Of a DNA stretch of 64,000 bases, positions 51,436 through 59,130 are shown in pieces (positions within the stretch are counted from its first letter, which is position 1; each line of letters begins with the position of its first letter). Position numbers and translations under genes: made by a program. The notes under the pieces were generated by a model. It ran no database searches. It was not told the origin of the DNA and worked only from the letters and a program-made list of their open reading frames with translations. This stretch comes from Ruminococcus sp. (lineage in GTDB: Bacteria; Bacillota; Clostridia; Lachnospirales; Lachnospiraceae), in NCBI GenBank assembly GCA_020024635.1, contig JAHHTL010000005.1, positions 13,919-77,918 on the forward strand. Reading direction: 5' to 3'.

Positions 51436-51798
51436 ATGCCCATGAAAAATAAAACGTTTTGGCAAAGTATTCGATGTGCCATTCAAGGATTAAAACGTGC
51501 GTTTGAAAGTGAGAAAAATTTTAAAATCTATCTAGGGATTGTTTTTGTAACTATGCTTATTAATGGATTTGTAGGATTTTCTGCAAAAGATTACATTGCC
51601 TATACCATTTGTGCTTGCGGAGTTCTTTCCGCAGAGTTTCTAAATACTGCGATTGAATTTGTATGTGATTTTCTTACAGAGCAATATGAAGAAAAGGTTA
51701 AGGACGTCAAGGATATTGCAGCAGGAGCTGTCTTGATCTGGGGAATAGGGTTTTGGGTTACAGAATTTATTTTGATTGGAGAGAATCTTTTTGGCTAA
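51436..51798 (+). CDS. dgkA: Diacylglycerol/undecaprenol kinase
   Basis: Small integral-membrane kinase of 120 aa. The start at 51436 follows AGAGGAGGGG. Three helices; the catalytic segment GVLSAEFLNTAIEFVCDF and VKDVKDIAAGAVL match the DgkA family, whose Gram-positive members phosphorylate undecaprenol as well as diacylglycerol. It is the first gene of the operon that continues with CarS-like, PssA-like and UbiA-like genes, so a kinase providing a phosphorylated lipid for CDP activation would be logical (inference). Its stop codon overlaps the start of the next gene. Confidence 0.92.
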   Translation: MPMKNKTFWQSIRCAIQGLKRAFESEKNFKIYLGIVFVTMLINGFVGFSAKDYIAYTICACGVLSAEFLNTAIEFVCDFLTEQYEEKVKDVKDIAAGAVLIWGIGFWVTEFILIGENLFG

Positions 51799-52366
51799 GA
51801 TGTATTTTACTATGCTGCCACTTATTTTGGCAGGAATCGCAAACATGGTTTTTACAAAAACAAACCTATATCATAAGCATAAAGTGCCTATAGATGGGGG
51901 AAGAGTGCTAAGAGATGGAAAACGTATTTTTGGAAATAACAAAACTTGGATTGGATTTCTTTCCATGATTGTATTCTGCACTTTTTTTCAATTGCTCTAT
52001 GGGCTGTTTTGTAATGTGGCAAATTTAAATTCATACGGAGATGTTTATCTGGTGTATGACAATACAGTGGGGTTCAATCTGTTATTTGGAAGTATGACAG
52101 GATTTATCTATATGCTTTTTGAACTTCCTAATAGTTTTATAAAACGAAGACTTTCTATTCGAGAGGGAAAGACAGAAAAAGGGTGGATCGGACGCTTCTT
52201 TTTCCTGTTTGATCAGATTGATTCCTTGATCGGTGTGATGTTTTTGTTGTATTTGTATTCCGATATTACCTTGATGAAATATCTGGTATATGTACTTTTA
52301 GGTGGGGTGACACACCTTGTAATTAATTTCTTTTTATATGTTGTAAAAGTGAGGAAAAATATATGA
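51791..52366 (+). CDS. CarS-like CDP-archaeol synthase family protein (PF01864)
   Basis: Membrane CTP-transferase-like protein of about 191 aa. The family motif is very clear: KVPIDGGRVLRDGKRIFGNN followed by KTWIGF, at about residues 32-56, like archaeal CarS (K-PID-G-DG-RIFG-KTW). Four or five helices. CarS converts an unsaturated archaetidic acid plus CTP into CDP-archaeol; bacterial relatives have unknown lipid substrates. The TTG at 51791 has TTGGAGAG at a good distance; ATG 51800 is an alternative. Overlaps dgkA and is coupled to the next gene by ATGA. A role in activating a lipid phosphate with CTP is inferred. Confidence 0.85.
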   Translation: MAKMYFTMLPLILAGIANMVFTKTNLYHKHKVPIDGGRVLRDGKRIFGNNKTWIGFLSMIVFCTFFQLLYGLFCNVANLNSYGDVYLVYDNTVGFNLLFGSMTGFIYMLFELPNSFIKRRLSIREGKTEKGWIGRFFFLFDQIDSLIGVMFLLYLYSDITLMKYLVYVLLGGVTHLVINFFLYVVKVRKNI

Positions 52367-52980
52367 GAAAAAGTTTTATTGGAGTTTATAATCCTTCCAT
52401 AATTTTAACGTATTTAGGGGTATTCTCTTCGTGTACTGGGATCGCCTTATTGATGCATCAAGGATTGGAGCGGATGCCTTATGTTATGATTCTTTTTGTG
52501 CTTTCTGCTTGCTGCGATATGTTTGATGGGGTGGTTGCTCGAAAATGTAAACGTACAGAACAAGAAAAAGCTTTTGGAGTTCAACTAGATAGTCTGGCAG
52601 ACACCGTCTCTTTTGTAGCGTTTCCTACATTTATTATGTTGAAATTAGCAGGACTACACCTTGCAACTATGTTAATTGCATTTTTCTACATGTTTACAGG
52701 AATTATGCGTCTTGGCTGGTTCAATGTTACAACGCAGGAAAGTCCAGGGGTGTTTCATGGGCTTCCGGTTACATATACGGCATTGATTTATCCGGTTTTG
52801 TATCTTATTCTTTTCTATTTGAACATTTCAAATATGGGAATATGGTTTTCAGGAGCGTCTCTAATTTTGTCTCTATTGTTTGTTGTTAACTTCAAAATGA
52901 AGAAACCGTCATTGAAAGTTTTATTAGGGTTTGCGACAGTGGCGGTTTTGGCTATCGTTTTACTTTTTCGCTTAGGATAG
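52363..52980 (+). CDS. CDP-alcohol phosphatidyltransferase, PssA-like
   Basis: A 205-aa membrane enzyme that transfers a phosphatidyl-type group from a CDP-lipid to an alcohol. The signature is complete: Asp52, Asp55-Gly56, Ala59-Arg60, Gly72, Asp76 and Asp80 (CDMFDGVVARK, then FGVQLDSLADTVSF). The LDSLADTVSF block points to the serine (or archaetidylserine) synthase branch, though the alcohol is not proven. It has an ATGA overlap with the CarS-like gene, whose product would be its substrate. No psd decarboxylase gene is nearby. Confidence 0.9.
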   Translation: MRKSFIGVYNPSIILTYLGVFSSCTGIALLMHQGLERMPYVMILFVLSACCDMFDGVVARKCKRTEQEKAFGVQLDSLADTVSFVAFPTFIMLKLAGLHLATMLIAFFYMFTGIMRLGWFNVTTQESPGVFHGLPVTYTALIYPVLYLILFYLNISNMGIWFSGASLILSLLFVVNFKMKKPSLKVLLGFATVAVLAIVLLFRLG

Positions 52981-53013
52981 GAAAGAAGTAAAAAAAGGAA
53001 AGGATGAGAGCAT

Positions 53014-53913
53014 ATGGTAAAGAGATTGCATATTTATTTTAAAGAAATGTATCCGATTATTCCGAGGTTGTTTTTAGGAGCACTTATTTTTTCGGAAATC
53101 TATTTTATTGTGCTTTTAAATAGTGGGATAACTAACTTTCAGATCAATATTCAGGAAGTGATTTGTGGATTTACCGTATTTAGTTTTTTATGTTGGCTTA
53201 GAATTGCGGATGATTTTAAAGACTATGAACTAGATTGTCGGCTATTCCCAGAACGTCCTCTTCCATCTGGAAGAGTGACAAAAAAAGACTTGCGTATTTT
53301 TGTTAGTGTATTGATTGCAATTACACTTATTTTGAATCTTCTTTTTATGAATAATTTTCTGTTTTGCATTATTTTATATTCTTATGGAACACTTATGGCA
53401 TTGTGGTTTTTCCAGAAACATAAGATTCAAAAATCACTTCCTATGGCATTGGTAACGCATAACCCAGTACAAATGATTTTAAATATTTATATCATTTCTT
53501 TTGCAGTTATCAAATATCGCATTCCTGCAGTTTCCTTGCAAAATGCGATGGCCGTATTAACCTTGTATTTTCCAGCTTTAATATGGGAAGTTTCCAGAAA
53601 AATCCGAGCACCAAAAGAGGAAACGCAATATGTAACATATAGCAAATTATTTGGCTACAAAAAGTCGGTGAATTTCATTGCTTTTGTTACAGTTATTGAT
53701 ATCATAACCAATTTTATACTGGTATGGAATTTAAATAAAATCTCCATTGTTTTATTGACGTTAAATGTGGTATATGTGATGGTAAAATTCCAACAATACA
53801 AACAAAATCCAGAACGTTTTAAAGTGGTGACTGTGGTTGAAAAATACACCTATATTCAGGAAACAATGATGATTTTGACGATTGTTTTCTTCCTGCTTTT
53901 CGGAAAAATATAG
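53014..53913 (+). CDS. UbiA-like membrane prenyltransferase
   Basis: A 299-aa polytopic protein with about eight helices. The first Asp-rich motif, LRIADDFKDYELDCRLFPERPLPSGRV (residues 62-87), is a UbiA pattern (DDxxDxxxD, then RPLPSG). The second Asp-rich motif of normal UbiA enzymes is replaced by WEVSRKIRAPKEETQYVTYS (191-210), acidic but different, so the acceptor or chemistry may be unusual. UbiA proteins prenylate aromatic rings, haem or, in archaea, geranylgeranylglyceryl phosphate. Located between the PssA-like and dikinase-like genes, 33 and 11 nt away. No quinone genes are nearby. Confidence 0.8.
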   Translation: MVKRLHIYFKEMYPIIPRLFLGALIFSEIYFIVLLNSGITNFQINIQEVICGFTVFSFLCWLRIADDFKDYELDCRLFPERPLPSGRVTKKDLRIFVSVLIAITLILNLLFMNNFLFCIILYSYGTLMALWFFQKHKIQKSLPMALVTHNPVQMILNIYIISFAVIKYRIPAVSLQNAMAVLTLYFPALIWEVSRKIRAPKEETQYVTYSKLFGYKKSVNFIAFVTVIDIITNFILVWNLNKISIVLLTLNVVYVMVKFQQYKQNPERFKVVTVVEKYTYIQETMMILTIVFFLLFGKI

Positions 53914-53924
53914 GGGGGATCAAA

Positions 53925-56090
53925 GTGAAATATAAAAATCTAGAAATATTAAGAGATCATGGATTTCGAGTTCCCAGATTTATTGTAGTTAAGACTGCAG
54001 AGGAATATGAGGAGTCTTTTAGTGATGCCTCTTTGTTTGCGGTTCGTTCTTCGTTTTCATCTGAGGATGCGAAACATGCATCTTTTGCGGGACAATACGA
54101 AACGTTTCTCAATGTTCCGCAAGAGGAAGTAAAGGATAAAATCAACTTGGTATTGCAGAGTAATCAGACAGATCAGGTCAAATGTTACAAAGCAGCAAAG
54201 AACATTCAAAATGAGGAGCAGTCCTTTGTGATTGTACAGGAAATGGTGGATGCTGATTGCGCAGGGGTCGTGTTTACGGCTAATCCCGTAGGAATCTTAA
54301 ATGAGATGGTCGTTGTGGTAGGAGAAGGACTGGGAAATCATATCGTAGATGACAAAATAAAAACAACCACATATTACTACAATGTGGATGATGATCTTTA
54401 TTGTTATGACCAACAAGATGATTCCTATTTATTAGATGAAGTGGTTTTGAAAGAATTGCTTGAAACGGCAAAAAAAATTCAAGATTTATATGGGCAGTAT
54501 ATGGATATTGAGTATGCGATAAAAGATAAGACCATCTATATTTTACAGGCAAGATGTATTACGACTTTTTCATTGGAACAAAAAATTATACTGGATAACA
54601 GCAATATTGTTGAAAGTTATCCAGGAATTTCGCTTCCCTTGACGCAGGAATTTGTTCAAGAGGTATACTATAGAATTTTTCAGAATTGTCTTTCTCGAAT
54701 CACAAAAAACAGTCAATTTGTTCAGGAAATAGATGAATATTTAAAAGGAATGATCGGGGTTGCAAATTGGAGAATTTATTATCAAATTAGCAACTGGTAT
54801 GCAGTTCTTCATACGCTTCCATTTTCGAAGAGGATCATTTCCATCTGGCAAAAAATGCTAGGGGTTACGAATGCATCCGTCTTGCTTCCAGAGAAATTTC
54901 AAGTGCCAAGACGAATAAAATTTTCGGTTTTTCAATCCTTTTTGTACTACCTTCATCAAACACCAAAGCGGATGAAGCAGTTAAATCAAAAGTTTGAAAT
55001 GCAATATCAGGGGTATCAAAATAAAATCGAAGCATGCACGACCATACCAGAACTGCTTGGAATCTATGAACAGATCAAACAAGAAATTCTAAAAGACTGG
55101 GATCTTACACTTGTGAATGATATGTATGCTTTTCTTTATACCGCTTTCGCTGGGAAAAGAAACAAGGAACTTTTAGCAGATATAAAGAATCTAGAAAGTA
55201 TGAAACCAGTAAAAGGAATACGGATTCTTTCCAATATTGCGCAAACGTATGGGTTGAATTCAGAACAATACAAAAGAGGAGCAAAACGGTATATTGAGGA
55301 ATATGGAGACCGATGTTTGGGGGAATTAAAGTTAGAAACAAAAACCTATCGAACGAACAAGGAGTTACTGGATGCTTATGTGGAAAAGCAAGAAGGGATA
55401 AAAGAAGAAGGAAAAGAAGAACAACCATGCAAGAAATCACGGAATTTATTTGTCAAAAAAGCAAAATGTGGCATTGAAAATAGAGAAATTTCTAGAATGA
55501 ACCGAAGCCGTATTTATGGAATGGCACGGAACATTTTCTTGAAAATAGGATTTATTTTACAAGAAAACAAAGCTTTAACGGCGAAAGAAGATGTGTTTTA
55601 CCTTTATATACATGAGTTGGAAGAAAAGAAAGACTTGAAAGATTTGGTGGAACAACGAAAAAAGGAAGCTGCCTTTTATCAAAAAATTCCGTCTTACAGT
55701 AGACTTGTTTTTGACGGTCAAATTGTAAATAAAAGGGGACAGATGAGCCATTCTGGAATCTTATCCAAAACAAATACATTATCCGGAATCGGAACCTCGC
55801 TTGGAAAAGTTTCGGGGGAAGTTTTGGTCATTGAAGAGCCAAAAGATACGATTGATACAACTGGCAAAATTTTGGTAACAACATCTACAGATCCAGGTTG
55901 GGTATTTTTGATACAAAATGCTAGAGGGATTATTGCTGAAAAAGGTTCTTTATTGAGCCATACAGCCATTATTGCAAGAGAATTGCAGAAACCGGCGATT
56001 GTAAATGTTAAGGATTGTACAAGGATTTTAAAAACAGGGGACCATGTGTTTCTAGATGCACAGGCAGGAATTATTACAATAGAAAGGTGA
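53925..56090 (+). CDS. Dikinase-like ATP-grasp/phosphohistidine protein
   Basis: A 721-aa protein with a PEP synthase/PPDK-type ATP-binding domain (VRSSFSSEDA, then SFAGQYETFLNV, GVVFTANP, and DIEYAIKDKTIYILQARC; residues about 1-215), a long middle part of no recognised fold, and a C-terminal swivelling phosphohistidine domain (GSLLSHTAIIARELQKPAIV, His679). The PEP/pyruvate TIM barrel is absent. This is the layout of rifampin-phosphotransferase-type enzymes, which move the beta-phosphate of ATP via His to a small molecule. Starts with GTG after GGGGGGAT. As part of the lipid operon its acceptor may be an isoprenoid alcohol or head-group precursor (inference). Confidence 0.8.
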   Translation: MKYKNLEILRDHGFRVPRFIVVKTAEEYEESFSDASLFAVRSSFSSEDAKHASFAGQYETFLNVPQEEVKDKINLVLQSNQTDQVKCYKAAKNIQNEEQSFVIVQEMVDADCAGVVFTANPVGILNEMVVVVGEGLGNHIVDDKIKTTTYYYNVDDDLYCYDQQDDSYLLDEVVLKELLETAKKIQDLYGQYMDIEYAIKDKTIYILQARCITTFSLEQKIILDNSNIVESYPGISLPLTQEFVQEVYYRIFQNCLSRITKNSQFVQEIDEYLKGMIGVANWRIYYQISNWYAVLHTLPFSKRIISIWQKMLGVTNASVLLPEKFQVPRRIKFSVFQSFLYYLHQTPKRMKQLNQKFEMQYQGYQNKIEACTTIPELLGIYEQIKQEILKDWDLTLVNDMYAFLYTAFAGKRNKELLADIKNLESMKPVKGIRILSNIAQTYGLNSEQYKRGAKRYIEEYGDRCLGELKLETKTYRTNKELLDAYVEKQEGIKEEGKEEQPCKKSRNLFVKKAKCGIENREISRMNRSRIYGMARNIFLKIGFILQENKALTAKEDVFYLYIHELEEKKDLKDLVEQRKKEAAFYQKIPSYSRLVFDGQIVNKRGQMSHSGILSKTNTLSGIGTSLGKVSGEVLVIEEPKDTIDTTGKILVTTSTDPGWVFLIQNARGIIAEKGSLLSHTAIIARELQKPAIVNVKDCTRILKTGDHVFLDAQAGIITIER

Positions 56091-56098
56091 GAGATTGG

Positions 56099-57166
56099 AT
56101 GTATCAAAGCTATACAACAAATGATAAGATAACAAGAAACTTATTTTTACAGCTTCCTAAAAAACTTTATAAAAAGCAGAACCCTCAAGACATAAAAACA
56201 GAAAAAGCCATTCTTTGTGGGACGCATCCTCTTAGTGAAGAATTTAAAGTGTATCCTTTTGTGGTGACCAAACAGGGAATTCCTGTTTGCAGAAGTCTAT
56301 TAACCATTTATGAAGAGGATGATTGTGGATATGTCGGTTTTTTTGAAGCGGAAGATGATCCACAGGCAGTTTCCTACCTCTTTGAGCAGATTGAAGCGAA
56401 AGCAAAGCAAGAGAAAAAATTGAAATTGGTTGGTCCAATGGACGCTTCTATTTTCATTCGTTATCGATTTAAATTAGATCATTTTGAAAGCACCTATACA
56501 GGGGAGCCTGTTAATTTGCCTTATTATCCAAAACTGTGGGAAGCTTGTGGATTTCAGGTAAAAGAAAGCTATGTATCCAATCAGTTAAGAAAGGTAACAG
56601 CTTCTGATTTTGATGAACAATATGAAAAAATTTATCAACGATATATGAAAAGAGGGTATCAATTTGTAAGCCCTACAAACAAGAATTTTTCGAAAGCATT
56701 TCAGGAAGTGTATCAATTATTAATGGATCTGTATGCAACATTTCCAGGGTATAAAAGAATCGATGAAGCAAAGTTTCTTACCTTGTTTGGGTCTTTAAAA
56801 TTGATTGTAAACAAAGAAATGGTTCGCTTGGTCTATAAAGAAAATCGTCTGTATGCTTTTTGTATTTGTATTCCCAATTATGGAGAACTGACGGTAGGGA
56901 AGATGACAGTCTCTAAGCTGTTTCGATTATTAAGAAAGAAGAAGAAAACGTCCGAGTACATTGTGATGTATGTAGGAGCTTCTTTGGCTACGCCTGGTCT
57001 TGGATGTGCTTTAATTCAAGATCTTCGACATATCCTATATCAAAATCAGTGTACTACAATTGGGGCATTGATACAGGAAGGAAAATTAACAGGAAGAATG
57101 TACAAAGATTTATATGTAGATCAGAGGAGATATGCACTGTATGAGAAAGAAATCTCCGTTCAATAA
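56099..57166 (+). CDS. GNAT-superfamily-like protein, YghO/ceramide-synthase-like
   Basis: A 355-aa soluble protein with an N-terminal alpha/beta part and the block KLVGPMDASIFIRYR (about 110-122), later LPYYPKLWEACGF (140-152), which resembles the YghO type of GNAT proteins; a Caulobacter member of that type is the bacterial ceramide synthase. A second GNAT-like half follows (about 165-345), with VGASLATPGLGCALIQDL resembling an acyl-CoA-binding turn. The start at 56099 follows AAAGGTGAG; the earlier ATG at 56015 is inside the dikinase gene. It is last in the lipid operon and may N- or O-acylate the lipid (inference). Confidence 0.65.
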   Translation: MYQSYTTNDKITRNLFLQLPKKLYKKQNPQDIKTEKAILCGTHPLSEEFKVYPFVVTKQGIPVCRSLLTIYEEDDCGYVGFFEAEDDPQAVSYLFEQIEAKAKQEKKLKLVGPMDASIFIRYRFKLDHFESTYTGEPVNLPYYPKLWEACGFQVKESYVSNQLRKVTASDFDEQYEKIYQRYMKRGYQFVSPTNKNFSKAFQEVYQLLMDLYATFPGYKRIDEAKFLTLFGSLKLIVNKEMVRLVYKENRLYAFCICIPNYGELTVGKMTVSKLFRLLRKKKKTSEYIVMYVGASLATPGLGCALIQDLRHILYQNQCTTIGALIQEGKLTGRMYKDLYVDQRRYALYEKEISVQ

Positions 57167-57321
57167 TGTAGAACGTTTCGTGCGTAAAATTTTTTATCCT
57201 AAAAGAAACGATTTGCTCCTGCTTTTTTGATATTTGCTAGAAAACCTTGGGAAAAATATACAAAATGCACGATGATAATTTGTAAAATTGCTATAAAATA
57301 TAAAAGTTACACAAGAAAATG

Positions 57322-57350
57322 TTTACAAAATAGGAAAGGGATGTTATATT
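57322..57350 (+). promoter_or_regulatory. Sigma-A promoter of the lacI-type regulator
   Basis: TTTACA (57322-57327) and TATATT (57345-57350) with 17-nt spacing. The 57167-57321 stretch upstream is AT-rich with no other element that I can support. Confidence 0.65.
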
Positions 57351-57362
57351 GTAATCAAGATA

Positions 57363-57376
57363 TGTAAACGGTTACA
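57363..57376. promoter_or_regulatory. LacI-family operator / cre site upstream of the regulator
   Basis: TGTAAACGGTTACA, extended by A and T on the sides, is an imperfect palindrome of LacI-family type and also fits the catabolite-responsive element consensus WTGNAANCGNWWNCA. It lies just after the expected transcription start. An identical copy precedes deoC. Confidence 0.8.
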
Positions 57377-57392
57377 TATGGTGGAAATGGAA

Positions 57393-58409
57393 ATGAACAT
57401 TAAAGAATTAGCTGAAAAAATTGGGGTATCATCAGCCACAGTATCTAGAGTTATTAACAATTCAGGATACGTTAGCGATAAGACGCGACAGGAAGTCCTC
57501 GCTGCAATTGAAAAATATCAATATGTTCCGAATGATATTGCAAGAAGTTTGAGTACCAAGAGTACACGCAGCATCGGTGTTATTATACCAGATATTGAGA
57601 ATGAATTTTTTTCTGCTGTTATAAGTGGAATTAGTCAGATGGCGGAAGTTCATGGTTATAATATTAACTTTATGGGGACCAATGAAAATGTGGAGTCAGA
57701 ACATGCTTTTCTTGAAAATGTAGGGCGCCAAAGGTTAGATGGTGTGATAATTGTACCAGTATCACAGGAAGATGCAATCACAAGAGAGAAGCTGTTACAA
57801 ATCGAAAAAAAAGGTGTTCCTGTTGTTATGGTAGATCGATGTGTGACAGGAACAAATTTTGAAGGAGTTTTTGTAGATAGTTTTTCAGGCGCTTACGAAG
57901 GCGTTCAGGCACTGATTCGAGAAGGACATAAAAGAATTGCAACCATAACTGGACCTGTGACTTCTAAGCCAGGAAGAGAAAGACGAAAAGGTTATGTAAA
58001 AGCATTAGAAGATGCAGGAATAGAAATCAGACCAGAATATATTGTCTCGGGGGATTTTAGAATTGATAAAGCCTATCGTTGCACAGAACAACTCCTTCAA
58101 TTAGATGTACCACCAACTGCGATTTTTACATCGAACAATTTGACAACTATGGGATGTTTAAAATATTTTACGGAACATAATCTTAAGATTGGAAAGCAAA
58201 TTTCTATTTTAGGATTTGATGATATCGAAGTATTAAAAATTATTAAATATAAATTATCTGTAGTGGCAAGAGATGCAAAACAGCAGGGAATTGAAGCAAT
58301 GAAATTGCTTTTAGATCAGCTGGAACATAAGAATATTCCCAAGAAACCTCGTCAAATCAATATACCATACCAGGTTATTTTAAGAGGATCAGAGAAGTTA
58401 AACTTATAA
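57393..58409 (+). CDS. LacI-family transcriptional regulator, RbsR-like
   Basis: A 338-aa repressor. The start at ATG 57393 (MNIKELAEKIGVSSATVSRVIN) follows GGTGGAAA at a normal distance; ATGs at 57378 and 57387 would add residues in front of the usual LacI N-terminus. Helix-turn-helix residues 4-24 and the hinge KYQYVPNDIARSLSTKSTRSIGVIIPDI are typical, followed by a periplasmic-binding-type effector domain (FEGVFVDSFSGAYEGVQALI, ITGPVTSKPGRERRKGY, ILGFDDIE). Likely effector is ribose, deoxyribose or a phosphate of these (inference). Identical operator sequences sit before its own gene and before deoC, suggesting it regulates itself and the operon. Confidence 0.92.
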   Translation: MNIKELAEKIGVSSATVSRVINNSGYVSDKTRQEVLAAIEKYQYVPNDIARSLSTKSTRSIGVIIPDIENEFFSAVISGISQMAEVHGYNINFMGTNENVESEHAFLENVGRQRLDGVIIVPVSQEDAITREKLLQIEKKGVPVVMVDRCVTGTNFEGVFVDSFSGAYEGVQALIREGHKRIATITGPVTSKPGRERRKGYVKALEDAGIEIRPEYIVSGDFRIDKAYRCTEQLLQLDVPPTAIFTSNNLTTMGCLKYFTEHNLKIGKQISILGFDDIEVLKIIKYKLSVVARDAKQQGIEAMKLLLDQLEHKNIPKKPRQINIPYQVILRGSEKLNL

Positions 58410-58431
58410 AGTACCCTCACAAGGGGTACTT
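58409..58431 (+). repeat. Hairpin between the regulator and deoC
   Basis: AAGTACCC (58409-58416) and GGGTACTT (58424-58431) form a perfect 8-bp stem with a 7-nt loop. No T-run follows, so it is more likely a processing or stability hairpin or a weak attenuator than a full terminator. Confidence 0.6.
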
Positions 58432-58446
58432 CAAAAATACCAAATA

Positions 58447-58460
58447 TGTAAACGGTTACA
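58447..58460. promoter_or_regulatory. Second identical LacI-type operator / cre before deoC
   Basis: The same TGTAAACGGTTACA as at 57363-57376, here 20 nt before the deoC ATG. No good -35/-10 pair is visible immediately upstream of it, so deoC may be read mainly from the regulator promoter, with this site as a roadblock. Confidence 0.8.
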
Positions 58461-58480
58461 CAAAAGAAAGGAAAAGAAAA

Positions 58481-59116
58481 ATGAACATAAACAAAACAAT
58501 TGACCACACTATGTTAAAGGCAGATGCAACAAAAGATGTGATTGAACGATATTGTGAAGAAGCAAAAAAATATGAATTTGCATCTGTATGTGTCAACAGC
58601 TATTATGTACCACTTGTTGCAAAGAATTTAAAAGGCACAGAAATTAAAACTTGCTGCGTTGTAGGATTTCCGCTAGGAGCAATGCTGACAGAAGCAAAAG
58701 CATTTGAAGCAGCTAAAAGTGTCAAAGAAGGAGCACAGGAGGTAGACATGGTAATTAATATTGGCGCACTAAAAGACCAAGATTATGAAACCGTAAAGAA
58801 AGATATAGAAGCAGTTGTGGAAGCTTCAAAACCAGCTATTGTGAAGGTGATCATCGAAACTTGTCTTCTGACTGAGAAAGAAAAAATCAAAGCTTGTGAA
58901 ATTTCAGTAGAAGCAGGAGCGGCTTTTGTAAAAACATCGACTGGATTTAGTACAGGTGGAGCCAAAGTGGAGGACGTGAAACTGATGAAAAAAAGTGTGC
59001 ATGGAAAAGCACTCGTAAAGGCAAGTGGTGGAATTCGGACGAAAGAAGATGCACAGGCAATGATTGATGCGGGTGCAGATAGAATTGGCGCAGGAAATGG
59101 AGTTGTACTCTTATAG
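58481..59116 (+). CDS. deoC: Deoxyribose-phosphate aldolase
   Basis: Cleaves 2-deoxyribose 5-phosphate to glyceraldehyde 3-phosphate and acetaldehyde. The 211-aa TIM-barrel protein starts IDHTMLKADAT, has VVGFPLGA, catalytic Asp89 in EVDMVINIGAL, Schiff-base Lys151 in AFVKTSTGF and proton-relay Lys180 in VKASGGIRT. Good AAAGGAAAAG ribosome-binding site. It is the first catabolic gene of the operon and sits with a ribokinase-like kinase and rbsDACB, which implies that the imported pentose includes 2-deoxyribose. Confidence 0.96.
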   Translation: MNINKTIDHTMLKADATKDVIERYCEEAKKYEFASVCVNSYYVPLVAKNLKGTEIKTCCVVGFPLGAMLTEAKAFEAAKSVKEGAQEVDMVINIGALKDQDYETVKKDIEAVVEASKPAIVKVIIETCLLTEKEKIKACEISVEAGAAFVKTSTGFSTGGAKVEDVKLMKKSVHGKALVKASGGIRTKEDAQAMIDAGADRIGAGNGVVLL

Positions 59117-59130
59117 GAGGGAAAAAGATT

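Noticed and set aside
58409..58431. Hairpin after the lacI-type gene as a complete terminator
   Set aside because: The stem is short and not followed by a T-run; a further promoter before deoC is not evident, so full termination would cut off the operon.
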